From the NCBI GenBank assembly GCA_945877515.1, contig CAMCSE010000003.1:1-61352 (forward strand): 61,352 nt of DNA, given 5' to 3'. This document shows, piece after piece, positions 42,749 through 50,765 of the stretch (position 1 is its first letter; every line of letters starts with the position of its first letter). The position numbers and the translations under genes are program-made. Origin of the DNA: an uncultured Clostridia bacterium. GTDB taxonomy: Bacteria > Bacillota > Clostridia > Oscillospirales > Oscillospiraceae. The notes below the pieces were generated by a model. The model ran no database searches, had not been told where the DNA came from, and saw only the letters and a program-made list of their open reading frames with translations.

Positions 42749-42884
42749 AAGAAATAATGTAATCATCACGGAAGTGAATGGCATCCACGTGTATCTGACT
42801 TTTACACCGTTTCCGAATGATGATGTCTGCAACAATGTTCGGACTATTCTGAAGAACAGCTATGTCCGAACGCTGGATGTATAA
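42741..42884 (+). CDS. Small protein between abrB-like gene and recombinase (47 aa)
   Basis: MDERNNVIITEVNGIHVYLT, then FTPFPNDDVCNNVRTILKNS. Compact beta-alpha size and position (8 bp overlap with the AbrB-like gene, recombinase just after) suggest a recombination directionality or excision accessory factor. No family proven. Confidence 0.55.
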   Translation: MDERNNVIITEVNGIHVYLTFTPFPNDDVCNNVRTILKNSYVRTLDV

Positions 42885-42895
42885 GGGATATGGTC

Positions 42896-44542
42896 ATGAG
42901 GAAAAGAGTTTGCTGTCTTTATCGCGTTTCTACATTGAAGCAAGTTGAAAAGGATGACATCCCTATGCAGAAGCAGCGATGCCACGAGTTTGCCGCCCAA
43001 ATGGGCTGGGACATCGTTCGGGAGTTTTCGGAAAAAGGGGTGTCCGGCTTTAAGGTCTCTGCTAAGCAGCGTGACGCCATACAGGAGATCCAGCGTGAAG
43101 CGGCGCTGAATACCTTCGATATTCTTCTTGTTTTCATGTTTGACCGGCTGGGCCGCCGCGATGATGAAACGCCATTTATCGTGGAATGGTTTGTCAATAA
43201 CGGCATTGAGGTCTGGAGTGCAGAGGAAGGTCAGCAGCGATTTGATAACCATGTGGACAAGCTGCTCAACTACATCCGCTACTGGCAAGCCTCCGGTGAG
43301 AGCATTAAAACTTCCATCCGCACAAAGACAAGACTCGGTCAAATCGTCATGGAAGGTCGATTTCGCGGGGGCTATGCGCCTTACGGGTATCAGCTGGTAA
43401 AAAAAGGTCGCATCGGAAAAAAGAATCGAGAACTGTTTGACATTGAGGTAAATCCGCTGGAAGCAGCTGCAGTTCGCCGCATTTTTGATTTGGCGGATCA
43501 GTATGGGTATGGTGGACGAAGAACCTCTACCATCCTCAAGGAAGAAGGCATCATTAATCTCCGCACCGGGGAACCGTTTCACTACTCTTCTATCCAAAAT
43601 ATTCTCATCAATGTCGCCTATACCGGCGTGCTGCGAAGTGGCGAGAGCGTCTCCGAAGTTTTTCCGGAACTGCAGATTATTACGCCGGAACAATTTGAAC
43701 GAGTTCAAAAAGGCCGCGAACAGCGGTCAGCGGAATATCTTGCAAAGTGCGAGGCAGCAGGAAGTTTGCAGACGATTCAATTGCAGGACGGCAGCGAAAT
43801 GGACGTCTCTCGTCCGTCTCGAAGCTACCCGAGAAAGAATATGGGGAGCGCGCTCCTCTCCGGCAACGTGTACTGCGGTCACTGCGGTGGCCGCCTTTTT
43901 GCATCAACGGCGAGAAAAACGCATCACCCAGTGGACGGGACCAATGGCCGCGTTGCAATTTATAAATGTTACAATCGCACCCAGCATAAAGGCAGCTGTG
44001 ACGGCCCAACTACATACCGGGCGGAGAAAGTTGACGCTGTGGTCAGCAAGATCATTCATGATGTACTGCAAAAGGCCGGTACAGTCAGAGAGTCTGATAT
44101 CGTAAGCCAACAGATCGGGGCAACCGCTGTAGATCTGAATCAGCAAATAAGGCAGTCCAAACTGGAGCTTTCCAGGAAACGCATAGAGCTAGGGAAATTG
44201 GAGGGTCTCATGCTGGACTCTTTGGATGGTAAATGCGTATTTACACCAGAACAAGTCAAAAGCAGAATGGACTCTGTACAGGAGGCGATGACATCACTGT
44301 CCGCCAATGTTGAGTCTTTAGAAGCACGGCTACATGATAGCGAACAAATCGCAAAAGAGCTGGCAGCACAACACAAGCAACTCCTATCATGGGCGGAGAT
44401 GTTCGATGCCGCCAGCTCTGCTGAGAGGAAACTTATTGCCTCACAGCTCATCAAAGCTGTCACACTGAGCCGCGGCTATGATATGCAAATCGAGTTCAAC
44501 ATTTCCGAGGCCCAGTATCTGAATGGGATGAAGATGGGGTGA
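42896..44542 (+). CDS. Large serine recombinase (548 aa)
   Basis: Site-specific recombinase of the TnpX/TndX type. The N-terminal resolvase domain has the catalytic Ser in LYRVSTLKQ and FMFDRLGRRDDETPFIVEWF. It is followed by a recombinase domain (GYGGRRTSTILKEEGIINLR), a zinc-ribbon (VYCGHCGGRLFASTAR, then YKCYNRTQHKGSC) and a coiled-coil C-terminus (SKLELSRKRIELGKLEGLML). The start at 42896 is better placed to AAGGGA than 42890. Such enzymes cut at a 2-bp core rather than leaving a 62-bp tRNA repeat, so it is uncertain that it integrated this element. Confidence 0.9.
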   Translation: MRKRVCCLYRVSTLKQVEKDDIPMQKQRCHEFAAQMGWDIVREFSEKGVSGFKVSAKQRDAIQEIQREAALNTFDILLVFMFDRLGRRDDETPFIVEWFVNNGIEVWSAEEGQQRFDNHVDKLLNYIRYWQASGESIKTSIRTKTRLGQIVMEGRFRGGYAPYGYQLVKKGRIGKKNRELFDIEVNPLEAAAVRRIFDLADQYGYGGRRTSTILKEEGIINLRTGEPFHYSSIQNILINVAYTGVLRSGESVSEVFPELQIITPEQFERVQKGREQRSAEYLAKCEAAGSLQTIQLQDGSEMDVSRPSRSYPRKNMGSALLSGNVYCGHCGGRLFASTARKTHHPVDGTNGRVAIYKCYNRTQHKGSCDGPTTYRAEKVDAVVSKIIHDVLQKAGTVRESDIVSQQIGATAVDLNQQIRQSKLELSRKRIELGKLEGLMLDSLDGKCVFTPEQVKSRMDSVQEAMTSLSANVESLEARLHDSEQIAKELAAQHKQLLSWAEMFDAASSAERKLIASQLIKAVTLSRGYDMQIEFNISEAQYLNGMKMG

Positions 44543-44890
44543 AATATACGCTCGATAACGCTATTACACTGCTAGTCTTTTCACTACATCGATCAAATTA
44601 AATATTAACAGTGTTTTGCCTTTCCCTAAGTGATATCGATGTGATGATCGGCTCATTCCATTCTTGGGATACATTGTTACAACACACTAAATGAGACTAT
44701 GCGTTTTCTATCAAGTGAGTCCATGAAGCCAGTGGCACGACGCAGAAGCAACAGGAATATATTGTTGACCTCTTTCCATAGACGATTATGAGAAACCAGC
44801 AATGAAGTACCACAAACGGTAAAGCTTCATTGCTGGTTATCTCAAATCATTTCAAAGTGGGAGAAGGCATTGATGATAGCTCGTTCAAAA
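44543..44890. other. Gap right of the recombinase
   Basis: About 350 bp without a gene, AT-rich. For a serine-recombinase element one end would normally lie here, but no second copy of the sequence was recognised in the window. The terminator of the oxidoreductase operon occupies 44793-44838. Confidence 0.45.
44793..44838 (-). terminator. Terminator of the transporter-oxidoreductase operon
   Basis: On the minus strand AACCAGCAATGAAG (44838-44825) pairs with CTTCATTGCTGGTT (44807-44794), followed by TCTC. It lies 50 bp past the end of the oxidoreductase gene. Confidence 0.7.
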
Positions 44891-46432
44891 TCAGACTAGT
44901 TTCCCGTCATCTTCGTCCGAGGAATAATTGTGATCCTGGCGAAAACTTCTGGTATCAAGGCTTTTCTCCGCTGCGGCCTTAGCCGCGGCTGTATACAAAC
45001 CATACTGTTTTTCCTCCACCAGTTCCTGATAGGAGGGATCCTTTGCCTCAAACTTACTGTTTCTGGGCAGAGGTACATTCTGGTCAACCAAGATATCCTG
45101 AACTTTTCTGATATTTACATTATGGGTGGTGGTCCCGTCCATGACCGCAACAGCGGCGGCTACGCCAGCACCCTGACCGGTACCAACGCACTGAGGGATC
45201 AGATTCAGCCAGTCGATAGCCACATCGTCTGTGGACAGATGGCGTCCGGGTGCCAGCAAGTTTTCGATCTTCTGAGGCAGAATGGCTCTGTAAGGGATCT
45301 CAACAGGACCACAGTCGTTAATCTGGCAAATGGTGGAGTGCCATGCGATAACATCATCATGCTTTTTAGCAAAAGCAAAATCGTTAGCGGTCATCACATA
45401 CTCGCCCTTCAAACGACGGCTACAGCGGCAGCCCAACTGGGGCGCGATGTCATACAGGAACGCATTCTTGAAAGCAAAGGGGACACACTCCCGCATATAA
45501 TCGATTAGAGCATGGATCGTCATACGGGTGTTGATCTCGGTAGCAGTCTGGTCCTTAATAACTGTACAGTCTCGGTTGGAATGCCAGTTGTCAATCCAGC
45601 AGACACCGTCACGGCTGGACTGGAAGGGAACAACGCGGAAACCTGCAGTCTTGGAAAGGCCGGTTGCAAAAGCAGCGGCCTCCACGGGATGAACCTTTTG
45701 CCACTCGTGATAGGTGTCCCAGTCCACGCCCCCGATACGATACACCAGTGCAGTGGTAGAAGATCGGCACGTCCCGTCCGCCAAACTGGCATAGGGGGCG
45801 CCGGACTTGCTATAAATGTCTCCATCTCCAGTGGCATCGATAACCACTTTGGCAAGGATGGCTTTTCGCCCTTCTTTGCTCTCAAAAATTATGCCCTTAA
45901 CTACATCATTTTCTACAATGGGCTTGGTCACCCAGCTGTGGTAGCAAACCTGAATTGCATCCCGCTCCTCATAAATCATCTGATCCATGGCGATCTTCAA
46001 CTCATTGGGCTCATAATGGACGGCGCGCACCAGACATTTTTCCTTGGCTCCCTCATAATCGCTGCGGCTGGTGCAATCCAGAAATGATGACCAGCGATAA
46101 AGTTTTGCTGGATCGTGGCCGCCAATTTCCTTGAGAGATGGGCCGGTTACCGCACCGGGAATATGCTCCAGACGGGTAAACCATTCCTCCTGAATGCCTC
46201 TGACAAAGGCCTTGTCATACCAACTGAGATTGGGAACCATAATAACATAGCCGCCAGTGGCATCACCGCCCATATAGCCATATCGCTCCATAAGAATGAT
46301 ATTTTTTGCTCCGGCCCGTGCTGCTGCCAGTGCTGCGGCGTGTCCGGCAGCACCTCCGCCCACGACGAGGATGTCACAGGAGGCGTAGACCGGAATACTG
46401 GCTGACGGTTCCTGATAAAAAGCAGTTGACAT
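44891..46432 (-). CDS. FAD-dependent oxidoreductase (FAD_oxidored family, 513 aa)
   Basis: The FAD-binding Rossmann motif is ILVVGGGAAGHAAALAAARA followed by an acidic residue in IILMERYGYMGG; a second FAD contact is VVIDATGDGDI and GCRCSRRLKGEY. This family oxidises or reduces diverse small organic substrates; the substrate here is unknown. It is co-directional with the SLC13-like transporter (24 bp apart), so the transporter probably imports its substrate, and LysR divergent from them is the likely regulator. AAAAGGAG precedes the ATG. Confidence 0.82.
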   Translation of the reverse strand: MSTAFYQEPSASIPVYASCDILVVGGGAAGHAAALAAARAGAKNIILMERYGYMGGDATGGYVIMVPNLSWYDKAFVRGIQEEWFTRLEHIPGAVTGPSLKEIGGHDPAKLYRWSSFLDCTSRSDYEGAKEKCLVRAVHYEPNELKIAMDQMIYEERDAIQVCYHSWVTKPIVENDVVKGIIFESKEGRKAILAKVVIDATGDGDIYSKSGAPYASLADGTCRSSTTALVYRIGGVDWDTYHEWQKVHPVEAAAFATGLSKTAGFRVVPFQSSRDGVCWIDNWHSNRDCTVIKDQTATEINTRMTIHALIDYMRECVPFAFKNAFLYDIAPQLGCRCSRRLKGEYVMTANDFAFAKKHDDVIAWHSTICQINDCGPVEIPYRAILPQKIENLLAPGRHLSTDDVAIDWLNLIPQCVGTGQGAGVAAAVAVMDGTTTHNVNIRKVQDILVDQNVPLPRNSKFEAKDPSYQELVEEKQYGLYTAAAKAAAEKSLDTRSFRQDHNYSSDEDDGKLV

Positions 46433-46456
46433 ATCGTTTTCTCCTTTTTAATTGGA

Positions 46457-47908
46457 TTAGAAGGGCAACAGGATCACACCCAGAGGATAGACCACAGCCA
46501 GGCAAAGAATAACAGCAATCGGAATCATAACGGCACCGTATTTCATTGCATGACTTCTGGATGCACCACTACCCAAGACAATCGCACTGGCAGCGGAGGC
46601 TGCAGGCGTCATGATGCCAATATTGGCCGCAATGGCTACCACCACAGCAAGTGCAGTAACGCTGACCATCGGAGATAGTGCTACAGCAATCGGTGCAATG
46701 AGAGAAAAGGCAATATTGGCAATGGCATTGCAGGACATAAAATTAGTAAAGATTGCGCAGAAAGCTGCTACTAGAAGAACAATGGGGATCCAGGAAGTCA
46801 TATTTGCCGTAAGCGGACTAAGAACATTGGCAATCCACACCGGGATGCCAGTGTTTTCTGCCGTAAGACAGGGAGCCACAACGAACATACCCATGACTAG
46901 CAACGCCGCGCCCCAAGGGATCTCATGGATGGACTTGCTGAAGTCCAGCAGACGCTCACCGTTTTCATCCTTGAAGATATACAAAAGCGAAATGCCCACC
47001 ACAGCGGGAGCGTTGATGGTCAGGCCAGAAACAAATGCGGCGGCCTCAGGCAGGAAACCACGGCAAATATCAGGGAACAAGATACCCAAAATAATCAGGC
47101 AGAAGATGATCACAGCGCTCTTCTCGCCTTTTCCCATTTCTCGGCTCAGATTGCTGGCACGGGCTTCAGGATCATAGTTGACAAACTTGCTCACATCGGG
47201 TCTAACAACAAAACGGAATACTAGGAAACTGAGAATGCCCAGAACAATGGTGCTAGGAATGCCAACCATCATAAAGTCCAGCATAGAGATAGCTTGGCCG
47301 GTATATGTCTCAATCAAGCCCATGATAATAATGGATACGGTGTGGGCAATCGGTGTGGCAGCGTAGCCCCACATACTGAACCAAATAACACCAAGATACA
47401 TACAAGAAGCAAACTTGGAATCATCCTCGTAGCCGATCTCCCGGCAAAGCTCTCTGGCGACAGGAAGTGCGATCAAGGCGCAGGCAGCAACATCCAGAAA
47501 ACATCCGATAACATAGATTGCAGCAAAGTAGAATGCAAAGAACAACCACGGGCGACCCTTCAGGAATTTTCGGGTGACAGCCCAGTTAATCACGCGAGAA
47601 ATAAAGCCAGTCCGGCTCAGTGGAATCGTAACGGCACTCATCACAATGATCAACAGAACCGGAACGGCTCCGGTTGTGAGAAGCTTACCAAACGGCATCA
47701 CCCCTGCTACAGCAAACAGTAGAACACTCAGTATACTTGTCCAGTCTGTGGCGACAAAAGTCCATAGGTAAACAGTAGCAACAGCGGCACCAATGGCGCG
47801 CACACCAATGTCAGTCAAGCCGTTGCCTGCGGGTATCAAGACGCTAATTAAAATGTCCAGAATGATAGCAATAAAAAAGTGCATGACTTTTTTATCTTTT
47901 ACTTTCAT
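46457..47908 (-). CDS. SLC13/DASS-like anion transporter (483 aa)
   Basis: About 11-13 hydrophobic segments. The family-like hairpin and NPG/SNT-type loops are suggested by FTNFMSCNAIANIAFSLIAP and NIGIMTPAASAASAIVLGSG. DASS proteins carry di- or tricarboxylates or sulfate with Na+. The start at 47908 (ATG) has GAGGGGAG upstream; a TTG six bases earlier is possible. It is first in the operon with the oxidoreductase. Exact substrate unknown. Confidence 0.78.
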   Translation of the reverse strand: MKVKDKKVMHFFIAIILDILISVLIPAGNGLTDIGVRAIGAAVATVYLWTFVATDWTSILSVLLFAVAGVMPFGKLLTTGAVPVLLIIVMSAVTIPLSRTGFISRVINWAVTRKFLKGRPWLFFAFYFAAIYVIGCFLDVAACALIALPVARELCREIGYEDDSKFASCMYLGVIWFSMWGYAATPIAHTVSIIIMGLIETYTGQAISMLDFMMVGIPSTIVLGILSFLVFRFVVRPDVSKFVNYDPEARASNLSREMGKGEKSAVIIFCLIILGILFPDICRGFLPEAAAFVSGLTINAPAVVGISLLYIFKDENGERLLDFSKSIHEIPWGAALLVMGMFVVAPCLTAENTGIPVWIANVLSPLTANMTSWIPIVLLVAAFCAIFTNFMSCNAIANIAFSLIAPIAVALSPMVSVTALAVVVAIAANIGIMTPAASAASAIVLGSGASRSHAMKYGAVMIPIAVILCLAVVYPLGVILLPF

Positions 47909-48107
47909 ATTCAAGCACTCCCCTCAAAGTATTATGAAGAACACTACGTCCAGAGGAGGAAATGGGCACAGAGTCCTCTTCCGCCCGGACAGGTCTTCTT
48001 TGCCGGCAAAAATAGTTTAGCAGAAAATCGTCCCTTTGAGAAATGCCAAGTCATTTATAAGAACATGCATAAAAAGTTATCTTGTCAACAGGATGTGGCT
48101 GTACACC

Positions 48108-48137
48108 TTGCCAACCCTTCTGCCGATATGCTATACT
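48108..48137 (+). promoter_or_regulatory. Promoter of lysR
   Basis: TTGCCA (48108-48113) and TATACT (48132-48137) with an 18-bp spacer, about 48 bp before the start codon. The 276-bp space between the divergent genes is the natural LysR binding site; no single T-N11-A box was chosen. Confidence 0.6.
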
Positions 48138-48184
48138 ATTTTTAGCGTCAGGCAATCATCAGTGAAAAGAAGGGGGCGGACAAT

Positions 48185-49078
48185 ATGAACGATTTGGAAT
48201 ACCGCTATTTTTACGAAGTGGCAATGACCTTGAATTTCAGTCAGGCCGCAGAGCGCCTTTTCATTTCTCAGCCCGCATTAAGCCGCTGTATTTCAAACCT
48301 GGAAGAGGAATTCCATGCTCCGCTTTTTGTTCGCAACAAGCGTGGCGTGCACCTTACCAGTGCCGGAGTTGCCCTTCTTCACAATTATCCACAGGTCCAA
48401 CAGGCCAACCGTATTCTCCAAGAAACAGTGCAAAATGCCGCGTGCGGGATGGATTCTCGGCTGGTGATCGGCATTCAAGAAGGTCACCTCATTACAGCAT
48501 CCATAAAGCAGGCTCTGAAAGATTTTCGAATCCACAACCCCAGCATTGAAATTAATGTGGTAAGTCTCGTTTACAACCAGCTGTTTGACCAACTCAATTC
48601 TCACAAAATTGATCTGGCCTTTTCCCTTGACTTTCCTAACAACATCTATCCAAACATTGAGCGAAAGCATCTGGCCGAAAAACAGAGCTACGCGCTGGTC
48701 AGTCGGGATCATCCGGCCGCAAAGTGCAAAGATCCGGCGGAAGGCCTCAAAATACTTGACGGAATGGACCTTATGCTGGTGGAATGGAGCATTGTCCCCA
48801 ATGTAACCAGTTGGATCATTGACCAATGTGTGGCCAACGGCTTCAGCCCGGCAAATATCCACTACGCTCCAAGCTATCTTACGCTTTACAACTGGCTTAT
48901 TATGGAAAAAGGCTTTGTCATTATGAATAAGGAACCAATTTTTAATGAGTCATACATCCACTATATCCCTCTTTTAAAAGAAAAAACGGTGGATTTCTGC
49001 GTTTATCGGCACAAAGAGGCAACAAATCCTGCCACGCTGAAGCTTATCGAAAGTCTTCCTGCATGTCTGGAACTCTAA
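48185..49078 (+). CDS. LysR-family transcriptional regulator (297 aa)
   Basis: The N-terminal HTH is FSQAAERLFISQPALSRCIS, then NLEEEFHAPLFVRNKRGVHL, typical of LysR, with a periplasmic-binding-like effector domain (RLVIGIQEGHLITASIKQAL onward). It is divergent from the transporter-oxidoreductase operon and most likely activates it when the imported compound is present. The start follows AAGGGGGCG. Confidence 0.9.
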   Translation: MNDLEYRYFYEVAMTLNFSQAAERLFISQPALSRCISNLEEEFHAPLFVRNKRGVHLTSAGVALLHNYPQVQQANRILQETVQNAACGMDSRLVIGIQEGHLITASIKQALKDFRIHNPSIEINVVSLVYNQLFDQLNSHKIDLAFSLDFPNNIYPNIERKHLAEKQSYALVSRDHPAAKCKDPAEGLKILDGMDLMLVEWSIVPNVTSWIIDQCVANGFSPANIHYAPSYLTLYNWLIMEKGFVIMNKEPIFNESYIHYIPLLKEKTVDFCVYRHKEATNPATLKLIESLPACLEL

Positions 49079-49131
49079 ACAAATGCAAACACCGAAAAAA
49101 CGCCAAAAGAAGTGTAAGGAGATTATTTGAT

Positions 49132-49317
49132 ATGACTACGAACCAGCCTCACGATTCTAAAACACTACCAACATCATCATCGCCTATATACCCCAAAAAG
49201 GCTCAACAGGGTGATAACGCTGATCTGAGTCAGGAGTTTTATCTACATCTATTGGGAGGACAGCCTCCCTGCAAGACAGGTGCCCCCTGCAACGGCTGCG
49301 GACAATGTGGCCGGTAG
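49132..49317 (+). CDS. Cys-rich small protein (61 aa)
   Basis: GTAAGGAG precedes the ATG. The first half is disordered and polar. The end is GGQPPCKTGAPCNGCGQCGR, four cysteines spaced C-x5-C-x2-C-x2-C with glycines, suited to bind a zinc ion or Fe-S cluster. It lies 53 bp after lysR on the same strand, at the end of the element. It could be an electron carrier or a metallochaperone for the oxidoreductase (inference). No family recognised. Confidence 0.6.
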   Translation: MTTNQPHDSKTLPTSSSPIYPKKAQQGDNADLSQEFYLHLLGGQPPCKTGAPCNGCGQCGR

Positions 49318-49786
49318 ACAAATCTTCATGAGCAATATATCAGCATCTTTTCTTTGGAAATTCATGATATTTCTTGATTGGTCCGAGGGCTTTATGGGAT
49401 TCGGAAATGCCGGAGCACTATTGGATACTATCATTAGAACAGAAAAGAACAGAAACTTGAATATAATAAGCAGCCTTTCCACGGATCCGAACGAGAGAGA
49501 ACCGAACTTTCTTTTTCGGCATAGTTCATGATTTCAGGCTTTCTATTTTGTGAAACATGCCAAGGCATGATTATAGCCGCAATTCATCTTTTTAAAGAAC
49601 AAAAAGCCAGTAATGTCCAACATTCTGAGGAGACGTTAAATAGCAGATGCAGGCGAGATAATTGACAAGGTGTTCATAAAGCATAAATTCCGCCCCTCAC
49701 ATTATACAGACATTTTCGATTGTTATCCTTGATATTTTATTGTTTTTGCAACAATTCTTTGCGGTGTGGATGTGATATGTCCAGCT
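49318..49786. other. Right-end non-coding region of the element
   Basis: About 470 AT-rich bases. A weak frame (49280-49531, plus strand) has no start signal. No integrase or excisionase gene is present, although a tRNA-type attachment site normally has one here. Confidence 0.5.
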
Positions 49787-49848
49787 TGGGAGAGCGTTCG
49801 GTTCGCATCCGAGAGGTCGAGGGTTCGAATCCCTTCAGGTCCACCAAA
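49787..49848 (+). repeat. attR: right 62-bp direct repeat of tRNA-Ala 3' end
   Basis: Identical to 1163-1224. The 5' tRNA part is missing here; the preceding sequence (ATGTCCAGCTT) is element DNA. Right of it the original tRNA terminator follows, so 49849 begins the chromosome again. Confidence 0.93.
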
Positions 49849-49851
49849 GAA

Positions 49852-49890
49852 TAACCGCAATCTTGATACAAGGTTGCGGTTACTCTCTTT
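49852..49890 (+). terminator. Original chromosomal terminator of tRNA-Ala
   Basis: TAACCGCAA (49852-49860) pairs with TTGCGGTTA (49874-49882), followed by CTCTTTTT. It differs in sequence from the terminator after attL but has the same place relative to the tRNA end. Confidence 0.75.
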
Positions 49891-49902
49891 TTATGGTACA
49901 AT
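49874..49902 (+). promoter_or_regulatory. Promoter of the DUF2019-like gene
   Basis: TTGCGG (49874-49879) and TACAAT (49897-49902), spaced 17 bp, with a TG one base before the -10. The -35 overlaps the 3' arm of the tRNA terminator. Confidence 0.55.
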
Positions 49903-49922
49903 GGAGAAAAGGCGGTGATTAG

Positions 49923-50297
49923 ATGAATTTGGTGCAAGAATATTTTGTGTTAGTAAATGAAGTGGTTTCTTATAGGGAAACTGTATATAATGGTGCCACC
50001 GCAGAAGTACACAATCGCAAAGTGAAAAGAATGAGTGCCATTGCAACGGAAATTGAGCAAAACTTCCCAGAACTTAAGAATGATTTTTATGAATTGCTAG
50101 CAAATGAAAACAAAGAAATCCGCCTTTGGGTTGCACACCATATTCTTGAGCATATGAACTATGAGTGTTCTTTTAGAAAAAACGCATTAAAGGAAATCCG
50201 TAGTATGGTGCGGACGGATAAAACGGCGTATGGCTTTGGTGAAAAAGTGTGGTTAAAGGAGTGGTATAAATCCCATCCGAAGGACAGATGGATTTAA
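49923..50297 (+). CDS. DUF2019-like HEAT-type protein (124 aa)
   Basis: All-helical: SYRETVYNGATAEVHNRKVK, then LKNDFYELLANENKEIRLWV with AHHILEHM and FGEKVWLKEWYKSHPKDRWI. This resembles DUF2019, small HEAT-like proteins that are often immunity-type orphans. AT-rich compared with the glycine operon. GGCGGTG precedes the ATG. Function uncertain. Confidence 0.55.
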   Translation: MNLVQEYFVLVNEVVSYRETVYNGATAEVHNRKVKRMSAIATEIEQNFPELKNDFYELLANENKEIRLWVAHHILEHMNYECSFRKNALKEIRSMVRTDKTAYGFGEKVWLKEWYKSHPKDRWI

Positions 50298-50298
50298 A

Positions 50299-50369
50299 TG
50301 CACCCCCCTCAAACCCAATTTGCACCCCCTAAAATAACTTTGCACCCCCTAACTTCAAAAGGGGGTGCA
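50299..50369 (+). repeat. Three direct TGCACCCCC copies and one inverted copy
   Basis: TGCACCCCC occurs at 50299, 50321 and 50341, spaced 22 and 20 bp (two helical turns), and its complement AGGGGGTGCA lies at 50360-50369. The last pair can form a terminator hairpin after the DUF2019-like gene; any of the three 5' arms could pair with it. Confidence 0.7.
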
Positions 50370-50397
50370 TTTGTATTAAAATTAGGGTTAGTCTTCA

Positions 50398-50444
50398 CGA
50401 AAAATCCCTCTTTTGTCTACCACGACAAGAGAGGGTTTTCTTCG
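50398..50444. repeat. Long imperfect stem-loop
   Basis: The arm 50398-50416 (CGAAAAATCCCTCTTTTGTC region) pairs with 50424-50444 (GACAAGAGAGGGTTTTCTTC region). It is one of three stem-loops stacked in 200 bp between the two AT-rich genes. Confidence 0.65.
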
Positions 50445-50485
50445 TTTATGGGGCAAAATAGCCCGAAATACAGCAAAAACGACTC

Positions 50486-50534
50486 AAAACAGGGGTTGGT
50501 ACGGTTGATCAGACCGTGCCAGCCCCTGTTTTTG
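50486..50534 (+). terminator. Long intrinsic terminator
   Basis: The arm starting AAAACAGGGGTTGGTACGGT (50486-50505) pairs with ACCGTGCCAGCCCCTGTTTT (50513-50532) with two G:U pairs, and T-rich sequence follows. The rest of the 50298-50765 gap holds no gene. Confidence 0.75.
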
Positions 50535-50674
50535 CTTTTCACTGGTCAAACAAGCGTATTACTTTTCGCGTTTCTTTACAGAGCAAAGAAGTTGGCAAAA
50601 CAGCAGACTACGGGATTTGAATGAAAAAAGTACGAAAAAGTTAGAATAAGTCGCGAAAAAGTGACGCGAAGTCA

Positions 50675-50715
50675 TTGAAAAAATATATAAATTGTGATAC
50701 TCTTAATAAGAGTAT
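50675..50715 (+). promoter_or_regulatory. Promoter with 19-bp palindromic operator
   Basis: TTGAAA (50675-50680) and TACTCT (50698-50703) are spaced 17 bp. The palindrome ATACTCTT-AAT-AAGAGTAT (50697-50715) covers the -10 and start site, the classic position of a repressor operator. The matching repressor is not obvious in the window. Confidence 0.65.
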
Positions 50716-50765
50716 TATGCGCAGACAAGTGCAAATTCAAATCGCTTTAGTAAAGAGGTGTTCAA

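Larger units (their letters stand above)
1163..49848. mobile_element. Tn1549-like integrative and conjugative element inserted at tRNA-Ala(CGC), ~48.6 kb
   Basis: The element is bounded by the 62-bp tRNA direct repeats. It holds a recognisable conjugation set: relaxase (26133), VirD4 coupling ATPase (28442), VirB4 ATPase (19041), PrgI-like (16661), VirB6-like (13585), NlpC/P60 wall hydrolase (21503), ArdA, methyltransferases and DinB, in an order typical of the Tn1549/Tn5382 family of Firmicutes. A large serine recombinase lies at 42896, about 5 kb inside the right repeat. No tyrosine integrase was found, which is unexpected for a tRNA site. Cargo comprises a sortase pilus, two toxin-antitoxin-like modules, a radical SAM/MetK operon and an oxidoreductase/transporter/LysR module. 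The region may be a composite of a nested serine-recombinase ICE inside an older tRNA island. Confidence 0.85.

Noticed and set aside
50299-50369. CRISPR array
   Set aside because: Repeat units are only 9-10 bp with 10-13 bp between them and one copy is inverted; no cas genes.
50298-50624. 108-codon frame after the DUF2019-like gene
   Set aside because: It consists of the TGCACCCCC repeats and two long stem-loops, so it is non-coding.
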